Positions 15,839-20,476 of a stretch of DNA of 20,476 bases are shown here, piece after piece (position 1 is the first letter of the stretch; the number at the start of each line of letters is the position of its first letter). The stretch lies in assembly GCA_051010395.1 (NCBI GenBank), contig JBPCVQ010000221.1:1-20476 (forward strand), written 5' to 3'. The notes under the pieces were generated by a model that saw only the letters and a program-made list of their open reading frames with translations, had not been told where the DNA came from and made no database searches. The DNA comes from JANQPX01 sp051010395. Its GTDB lineage: Bacteria > Pseudomonadota > Alphaproteobacteria > Geminicoccales > Geminicoccaceae. The position numbers and the translations under genes were made by a program.

Positions 15839-17101
15839 ATGGTCAGCAACTCGTCGGCAAACTGTGTGACTATAAGCGCTGAACTCGTGATCGTCGGCGG
15901 CGGCCACAGCGGCTTACTGCTGGCACTGGCCTTGGCCAGACATGGCCTCCACCCCACCATCCTCGACACCGATCAAGTCAACCAGGTGCTGGCAGCACGA
16001 TTTGATGGGCGGGCGCTGGCGTTGATGCGGGGCTCGAAGCAGGTCTTCTCGGCGCTCGACCTCTGGCCGCATTTCGCGCCATTGGTGACGCCGATCGACG
16101 GCGTGCATGTCACGGATGTCGGCACTGGCGGTTCGATCGCTTACGATGCCAAGGAGGTCGGCGGCGACGCCTTCGGTTATGGTGTCGAGACGCGGCTCCT
16201 GCGCAGCAAGCTGCTCGAACTGGTTCTGGACAATCCAGCTATTTCCTATTCGGCAGCTTCACGACTGGAGATGCTGGAACGCCATGCGGACGGGCTCCGC
16301 CTCACCCTCGAAGACGGCCAGGTGTTGGAAACACCGCTGGTGATCGGCGCCGACGGTCGTAAGTCAACCGTCCGCCGGCTGGCGGGCATCGGTGTCGATC
16401 GGATCGACTATCATCAGACAGCCCTGACTTTCGCCTTCCGGCATGCCGAACCGCATGGGCATCGTGTGCGCGAATTCATGAGCGGGGCGGGACCGCTAGC
16501 CTTACTGCCGATTGGTGAGAATGTCTGTTCGGCGACATGGATCGAGCGGCCAGACGTGGCTCGTGCGCTGACGGCAGTACCAACCGATGCGCTGCTCGAA
16601 GCCTTGCGGGAGCGCCAGGACGATGCACTCCAACCCCTGGACATTCTGGGCAAGCCTGCTGCTTTTCCGCTTAGTGCCGAAACCGCGAAAACCTATGGAG
16701 CAGCGCGTGTCGCACTGGTTGGCGATGCTGCTCACGGTCTGCATCCGATCCACGCGCAGGGCTGGAACCTCGGCGTACGTGACATCGCCGCCCTTGCCGA
16801 AGTGCTCGTAGGTGCGGCGGCATCCGGCCAGGATCTCGGATCCGGCGAGACCCTTCGGCGCTATGCTCGCTGGCGCGAAGGTGATGCGCGTATGATCCTC
16901 GGCCTGACCGACGGTCTGAATCGTCTGTTCTCCACTGACTTCATCCCGGCCAAGCTGCTGCGTCGCACCAGCCTCGCCGTGCTCGACAACCTGCCGCCCA
17001 TGAAACACTGGCTGATGCGCCGCGGCATGGGGGTCGAAGGGATCGGAGGCGATCTGCCTAAACTTGCTCGCGGCCTTCCGCTCGAATCCGAATCAAAATG
17101 A
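15839..17101 (+). CDS. UbiH/Coq6-family FAD-dependent monooxygenase
   Basis: This is a flavoprotein hydroxylase predicted to add a hydroxyl group to the ubiquinone ring precursor. The FAD-binding GGGHSG is at residues 20-25 after LVIVG, followed by LDTD, which fits the end of the second strand. The middle motif GADGRKSTVR starts at 170. The second FAD motif GDAAHGLHPIHAQGWNLGVRD starts at 295 and is diagnostic for this family. The 420-residue length is normal. Which ring position it modifies cannot be assigned; alphaproteobacteria have several paralogues. The ATG at 15839 has a weak ribosome-binding site, and an in-frame start a little downstream cannot be excluded. It stands alone between the rpoH hairpins and the small gene at 17278. 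Confidence 0.88.
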   Translation: MVSNSSANCVTISAELVIVGGGHSGLLLALALARHGLHPTILDTDQVNQVLAARFDGRALALMRGSKQVFSALDLWPHFAPLVTPIDGVHVTDVGTGGSIAYDAKEVGGDAFGYGVETRLLRSKLLELVLDNPAISYSAASRLEMLERHADGLRLTLEDGQVLETPLVIGADGRKSTVRRLAGIGVDRIDYHQTALTFAFRHAEPHGHRVREFMSGAGPLALLPIGENVCSATWIERPDVARALTAVPTDALLEALRERQDDALQPLDILGKPAAFPLSAETAKTYGAARVALVGDAAHGLHPIHAQGWNLGVRDIAALAEVLVGAAASGQDLGSGETLRRYARWREGDARMILGLTDGLNRLFSTDFIPAKLLRRTSLAVLDNLPPMKHWLMRRGMGVEGIGGDLPKLARGLPLESESK

Positions 17102-17181
17102 AAGAACTTTTCTGAAATTCCGACTCTGTGGAGAAGATCTCCGAGCCAGCGTTCACTGTTCTTTAATGGAAAGTTGCTAAT

Positions 17182-17198
17182 CTGACGTAGTGCGTCAG
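17182..17198. promoter_or_regulatory. Perfect inverted repeat between ubiH-like gene and small gene
   Basis: CTGACG (17182-17187) pairs with CGTCAG (17193-17198) around a 5-base loop. A second small one, GGAGA/TCTCC, lies at 17130-17142. Neither has a T-run. Together they are in the 176-bp region 17102-17277, which is visibly AT-richer than its surroundings and shows no clear promoter. Confidence 0.4.
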
Positions 17199-17277
17199 TC
17201 TGAAATTTAGATCATTCTCATTTAGTTAGCGTTCCATCACCCTCTGTGCTTACTGCGAAACATTTAAGGAATTGCAT

Positions 17278-17568
17278 ATGAGCAAGTCTGAAAAGACTAT
17301 CTATCTGAACGTCGGCGTTTGGTACGATCCAGATGGTGATAAGATTCACTTGGCTACCAAGGACGCTGGCGGGCTTATCTCCACAATTAACGCTGATCCA
17401 GACAGCAAGCGCGGCCATCCTAATCTATTCATGAAGCTTGCCAGATGCCTGCGAGACGCTCGCGTTCCGCATCCGGCCATCGAAGCAACGAACGATGCCC
17501 AAAGGCCTCAAGGGTCTCATCAGGCCCGGCATAATGGCCGGTTAGACCGGCTGTCCCACCGCCATTGA
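17278..17568 (+). CDS. Small uncharacterised protein
   Basis: No function is assigned. From the ATG at 17278 the protein is 96 residues; AAGGA 7 bases upstream supports this start over a TTG six bases earlier. The first 65 or so residues look genuine, with IYLNVGVWYDPDGDKIHLATKD and SKRGHPNLFMKLARCLRDA. That pattern resembles, from memory, small proteins often seen on alphaproteobacterial plasmids and integrated elements. The last 30 residues (Arg/His/Gln-rich) look like non-coding DNA read through, and a hairpin (17537-17551) lies inside the frame. The other forward frame gives a more protein-like run ending at a TAG at 17543-17545, so a one-base frameshift is possible. It ends 69 bp from the end of tyrS, which converges on it. 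Confidence 0.55.
   Translation: MSKSEKTIYLNVGVWYDPDGDKIHLATKDAGGLISTINADPDSKRGHPNLFMKLARCLRDARVPHPAIEATNDAQRPQGSHQARHNGRLDRLSHRH
17537..17551. repeat. Hairpin inside the tail of the small gene
   Basis: GCCGGT (17537-17542) pairs with ACCGGC (17546-17551) around a 3-base loop. It falls in the doubtful C-terminal part of the small gene and may be a terminator or remnant. Confidence 0.4.
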
Positions 17569-17574
17569 CGGCGC

Positions 17575-17588
17575 ATACCCGCGGGTAT
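17575..17588. repeat. 14-bp perfect palindrome between convergent genes
   Basis: ATACCCGCGGGTAT is a perfect two-fold palindrome without a spacer, flanked by GCGC at 17571-17574 and again at 17593-17596. It sits between the small gene and the end of tyrS, so it might be a bidirectional terminator or a protein-binding site. No T-run follows on either strand. Confidence 0.4.
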
Positions 17589-17637
17589 CCTGGCGCGTTC
17601 GTCGAGGACGGCGGAACCATATGATGTGGTCATACCA

Positions 17638-18939
17638 CTAAGCCGCGAGCACGCGGATGTGGCGTTTCTTGCCGGAGGAGATTTTCAAGGCGCCATCCTG
17701 CAGATCGTCCGCCTTGACCATCAGATCCTCGTCGTTGATCCGATCATCGTTGAGGCGGGCGCCGCCGCCGCGGATCAAACGACGCGCTTCGCCCTTGCTC
17801 ATGACCAGACCGGCGCGTTGCAGGAGGTCGAGGATGTTGATGCCGCCTCGAAATTCGCCGCTGTCGATCTCGACGGTGGGTAGGCCGTCCAGGTTTTCCG
17901 CACCCGCCTCGAAGACCGAGCCTGCGGCCTTCGCTGCCTCTTCGGCAGCATGCCGCCCGCGGCAGAGGCTGGTCGCTTCGAGCGCCAGGGTCTTCTTCGC
18001 CTCGTTGATCTCCGAGCCCTCGAGTGCCTCAAGCTTGGCGATCTCATCCAGCGGCAGATCGGTAAAGAGCTTCAGGAAACGGCCGACATCGGCGTCTTCG
18101 GTATTGCGCCAATATTGCCAGTAATCGAAATCGGAGAGACGGTCTTTGTTGAGCCAGACGGCGCCGGCTGCAGACTTTCCCATCTTGGCGCCGCTTGCCG
18201 TGGTGATCAGCGGTGTGGTCAGGCCGAACAGCGTGCGGCGTTCCACCCGGCGGCCGAGCTCGACGCCGTTCACGATATTGCCCCACTGATCCGAGCCGCC
18301 CATTTGCAGCACGCAGTCACAACGCCTGGCCAACTCGACGAAGTCGTAGGCCTGCATGATCATGTAGTTGAATTCGAGGAAGGTCAGCGGCTGCTCGCGA
18401 TCGAGCCGGAGCTTCACCGAATCGAAGGTCAGCATCCGGTTGATGGTGAAATGCGGACCGTAGTCGCGCAAAAGCTCGACATAGTTCAGCTTATCCAGCC
18501 AGTCCGCATTGTTGACCAGCAGAGCGTCTGCACCGTTATCTTCAGGCGCTGCAGGGCGGTCGGAGAGCCCCCCGCAATCGGTCGTGCCGCTGAAATCGAG
18601 AAAACCACTGAGTGAACGCTTGATGCCTTCGACATTGACCGCGAGCTTTTCGTCGGTCAGGAGCTGGCGGCTTTCTTCCTTGCCGGAGGGGTCGCCGACC
18701 TTGGAAGTGCCGCCGCCGACCAGCGCGATCGGCCGATGGCCGGTTCGCTGCAAGAGGCGCAGCATCATGATGCCGACGAGATTGCCGATATGCAGGCTGT
18801 CGGCGGTGGCATCGAAGCCGATATAGGCCGTCAGCCGCTCCCTGGCCGCAAGCTGATCGAGAGCGTCGAGGTCGGTCGCCTGATGAAGGAAACCGCGCTC
18901 GACCACGGCCTGGATGAAATCGGAACGATGGGCGTGCAT
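17638..18939 (-). CDS. tyrS: Tyrosyl-tRNA synthetase
   Basis: This class I enzyme attaches tyrosine to tRNA(Tyr) in the cytosol. The HIGH motif appears as HIGN (residues 50-53) and the KMSKS motif as KMGKS (252-256), both standard for bacterial TyrRS. GFDATADSLHIGNL, the GGSDQWGN binding loop near 214-221 and the Rossmann fold context are clear. A C-terminal S4 RNA-binding domain begins near residue 368. I choose the ATG at 18939; a TTG one codon earlier also gives an open frame. A purine-rich GAAGAG lies 8 bases upstream. Residues about 121-137 look like an insertion relative to the E. coli enzyme. The alpha/beta hydrolase gene lies upstream on the same strand, 58 bp away, and may share its transcript. 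Confidence 0.95.
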   Translation of the reverse strand: MHAHRSDFIQAVVERGFLHQATDLDALDQLAARERLTAYIGFDATADSLHIGNLVGIMMLRLLQRTGHRPIALVGGGTSKVGDPSGKEESRQLLTDEKLAVNVEGIKRSLSGFLDFSGTTDCGGLSDRPAAPEDNGADALLVNNADWLDKLNYVELLRDYGPHFTINRMLTFDSVKLRLDREQPLTFLEFNYMIMQAYDFVELARRCDCVLQMGGSDQWGNIVNGVELGRRVERRTLFGLTTPLITTASGAKMGKSAAGAVWLNKDRLSDFDYWQYWRNTEDADVGRFLKLFTDLPLDEIAKLEALEGSEINEAKKTLALEATSLCRGRHAAEEAAKAAGSVFEAGAENLDGLPTVEIDSGEFRGGINILDLLQRAGLVMSKGEARRLIRGGGARLNDDRINDEDLMVKADDLQDGALKISSGKKRHIRVLAA

Positions 18940-18997
18940 CAATCAAACTCTTCTAGAGCAGTATTCAATTAACAGGAAAAGGACGGATTGGTGGGCT

Positions 18998-19798
18998 TCA
19001 ACCAGCCTTGGCGACGACCTCGTCATTGCTTTCGGTGTCATCCTCAGGCGAGCCATCGCCGTCCGCCTCCTCCTCCGTGTCATCGGCATCGGGGGTTTCG
19101 GATGCCGACTTGGCCTTGGAGGACCTTCGTCCGGTGGGCGCTTTCGCTTCCTCCTCGATGGCGGCAAGGCGCATGTCCAGATAGTTCTCGATGGTATCGT
19201 TCAGGCGATCGAGGCAGCCTGTGAAGAAGTGATCGGCGCCCGGCAGGATCTCCATGCCCATTTCGAGGCCGCGCTGCAGCTTCAGCTTCTCCACCAGCTT
19301 TTCGACCGATTCAACCGTCACCAGTGTATCACGATCGCCGTTGACGATCAGACCGGAGGACGGACAAGGGGCGAGGAAGCTGAAGTCATAGAGATTTGCC
19401 GGAAGAGCGACACTGATGAAGCCCTGGATCTCCGGGCGACGCATCAAGAGCTGCATGCCGATCCAGGCGCCGAACGAGATGCCAGCGACCCAGACCCCCT
19501 TGGCGTTGGGATTATAGAGCTGCATCCAGTCGAGGGCGGCTGCGGCGTCGCGTAGTTCGCCCTGCCCGTGGTCGAAGCTTTCCTGGGAGCGGCCCACGCC
19601 GCGGAAATTGAAACGCAGTACCGAGAAACCGCGTTTCACGAACATGTGATAGATGTCGTAGACGATACGGTTGTTCATCGTGCCGCCGTGCAGCGGATGC
19701 GGATGCAACACCACCGCCAGCGGCGCATCGCGCTCGGTGGCATGGTGGTAGCGGCCCTCCAGCCGCCCGTCGGCGCCGTTGAAGATGACTTCCGGCAT
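18998..19798 (-). CDS. Alpha/beta hydrolase (COG2945-like) with acidic C-terminal tail
   Basis: This is a predicted serine hydrolase with unknown substrate. HPHPLHGGTM (32-41) is the oxyanion strand, and the nucleophile elbow GISFG at 106-110 places Ser108. NGDRDTL near 153-159 provides the likely catalytic Asp, and GADHFF places His190, completing the triad. The core ends around residue 215. Residues about 217-266 form a low-complexity tail rich in Ala/Lys then Glu/Asp (for example EEEADGDG). A strong GGAGGG ribosome-binding site (ccctcc at 19807-19812 on the + strand) sits 8 bases before the ATG. Proteins of this kind are often annotated only as hydrolases. It lies upstream of tyrS and divergent from the acetyltransferase. 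Confidence 0.85.
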   Translation of the reverse strand: MPEVIFNGADGRLEGRYHHATERDAPLAVVLHPHPLHGGTMNNRIVYDIYHMFVKRGFSVLRFNFRGVGRSQESFDHGQGELRDAAAALDWMQLYNPNAKGVWVAGISFGAWIGMQLLMRRPEIQGFISVALPANLYDFSFLAPCPSSGLIVNGDRDTLVTVESVEKLVEKLKLQRGLEMGMEILPGADHFFTGCLDRLNDTIENYLDMRLAAIEEEAKAPTGRRSSKAKSASETPDADDTEEEADGDGSPEDDTESNDEVVAKAG

Positions 19799-19930
19799 TT
19801 ATTTTTCCCTCCGCGCGTTCCCGCGCCGAACTTCACAACACCATCAATGTCCAGTGACCTTACATGGGATCACCGGGCACGGGGTGCCACCCGCATTGAT
19901 GAGCGTATTCACCTGCCAATCGATCGCGAC

Positions 19931-19946
19931 TGTGACATCGGTCACT
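19931..19946. promoter_or_regulatory. CRP-like binding site in the divergent intergenic region
   Basis: TGTGA (19931-19935), six bases, then TCACT (19942-19946) matches the CRP consensus TGTGA-N6-TCACA except for the last base. The core GTGAC-N4-GTCAC is a perfect inverted repeat. It is immediately followed by a -35-like TTGACT at 19946-19951, though the -10 is weak. Position suits control of the acetyltransferase gene at 20044 or of the hydrolase. A second hairpin, GGCAC/GTGCC, lies at 19876-19888. Nothing else clear is visible in the 245-bp gap. Confidence 0.45.
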
Positions 19947-20043
19947 TGACTGATCTCGACATCATCGCAACATCAAGGGCAGGCTGCGCTGTGTTTAGCG
20001 TGAACGCAGCATTTATTGCAATCATGAACTGTGGCACCGGGTT

Positions 20044-20476
20044 ATGATCCAGACCCTAAAAGATGACATCAACGCCGTAGTCGAGCGGGATCCCGCCGCG
20101 CGTTCCGCTTTCGAGGTGTTCCTATGCTATCCGGGGCTGCATGCTGTTTTGTTCCACCGTTTCACCCACAAATTGTGGCTCCGCGGCTGGACGGTGACGG
20201 CGCGCTGGCTGTCCCAGGTCGCCCGATGGCTGACTGGGATAGAAATTCACCCCGGCGCCACCATCGGCAAGCGCCTCCTGATCGATCACGGCATGGGCGT
20301 GGTGATCGGCGAGACCGCGGAGATCGGTGATAATGTCACGCTTTACCAACAGGTGACGCTGGGCGGTGTCTCGCTCGACGCCAGAAAACGCCATCCGACC
20401 ATCGAGGATGACGTGGTGATAGGCGCGGGCGCCGCCGTGCTCGGGCCATTCACGATCGGCAAGGGGGCCAGGGTCG
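20044..20476 (+). CDS. cysE: Serine O-acetyltransferase, N-terminal part (truncated by window end)
   Basis: This enzyme makes O-acetylserine from serine and acetyl-CoA, the first step of cysteine synthesis. The frame runs from the ATG at 20044 to the end of the window (144 codons and one base), with no stop. The N-terminal helical domain starts MIQTLKDDINAVVERDPAAR, and LCYPGLHAVLFHR near 28 is typical of the short, EpsC/CysE-type enzymes. The left-handed beta-helix follows with hexapeptide repeats: IHPGATIGKRLLIDHGMGVVIGETAEIGDNVTLYQQVTLGG contains the expected catalytic His in LIDHG. The missing part is the rest of the beta-helix and C-terminal loop. No strong ribosome-binding site is visible. 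Confidence 0.9.
   Translation, partial: MIQTLKDDINAVVERDPAARSAFEVFLCYPGLHAVLFHRFTHKLWLRGWTVTARWLSQVARWLTGIEIHPGATIGKRLLIDHGMGVVIGETAEIGDNVTLYQQVTLGGVSLDARKRHPTIEDDVVIGAGAAVLGPFTIGKGARV

Noticed and set aside
17521..17600. Possible tRNA or other structured RNA
   Set aside because: Several short stems are present, but they do not form a cloverleaf and there is no TTCGA-type T-loop or CCA end.
1..20476. CRISPR array, insertion sequence or prophage
   Set aside because: No regularly spaced repeats, transposase, integrase or phage structural genes are visible on either strand.

Overview
The window is a stretch of ordinary, GC-rich chromosome, by inspection around 60% G+C. It almost certainly comes from an alphaproteobacterium. 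The evidence is an RpoH2-like sigma-32 factor, a PmtA-type phospholipid N-methyltransferase, an MlaE permease fused to a STAS domain, the acyltransferase-waaA-lpxK block, and a UbiH/Coq6-like hydroxylase. I could not settle the order or genus. Most of the content concerns the Gram-negative envelope: lipid transport, efflux, lipid A/Kdo synthesis and phosphatidylcholine. Heat-shock/envelope-stress transcription, ubiquinone, tRNA charging and cysteine synthesis genes follow.

Layout. 1-65: the last 20 codons of an unidentified + strand gene. 129-3721: a four-gene MlaFED-like lipid transporter operon (permease with STAS, ATPase, MCE protein, PqiC-like lipoprotein). 3910-8824: a PadR regulator, a membrane-fusion protein and an RND pump, behind a promoter buried in AT-rich palindromes. 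9059-9661: pmtA. 9767-14658: an MsbA-like ABC exporter, a DUF374 acyltransferase, waaA and lpxK, tightly coupled (gaps of 2 bp or overlaps). 14869-15756: an RpoH2-type sigma factor, followed by two tandem hairpins. 15839-17101: a UbiH-family FAD monooxygenase. 17102-17637: a slightly odd, less GC-rich patch with a small uncharacterised protein and several palindromes. 17638-19798: tyrS and an alpha/beta hydrolase on the minus strand. 19799-20043: a divergent intergenic region with a CRP-like site. 20044-end: the start of a serine O-acetyltransferase gene that runs off the window.

How the parts fit. The Mla-like operon moves phospholipid between inner and outer membranes. The 9-14 kb block makes and exports outer-membrane lipid: MsbA flips lipid A, LpxK adds its 4'-phosphate, WaaA adds Kdo, and pmtA makes phosphatidylcholine. 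The RND operon is a separate, probably ligand-inducible efflux module. No gaps exceed 300 bp without a gene. I found no rRNA, tRNA, CRISPR array, transposase or prophage. I see no clearly new multi-gene system. The best leads are regulatory: the PadR promoter/operator, the compensating hairpins after rpoH, the hairpin at the msbA start, the CRP-like site, and the small protein with a possibly frameshifted tail.
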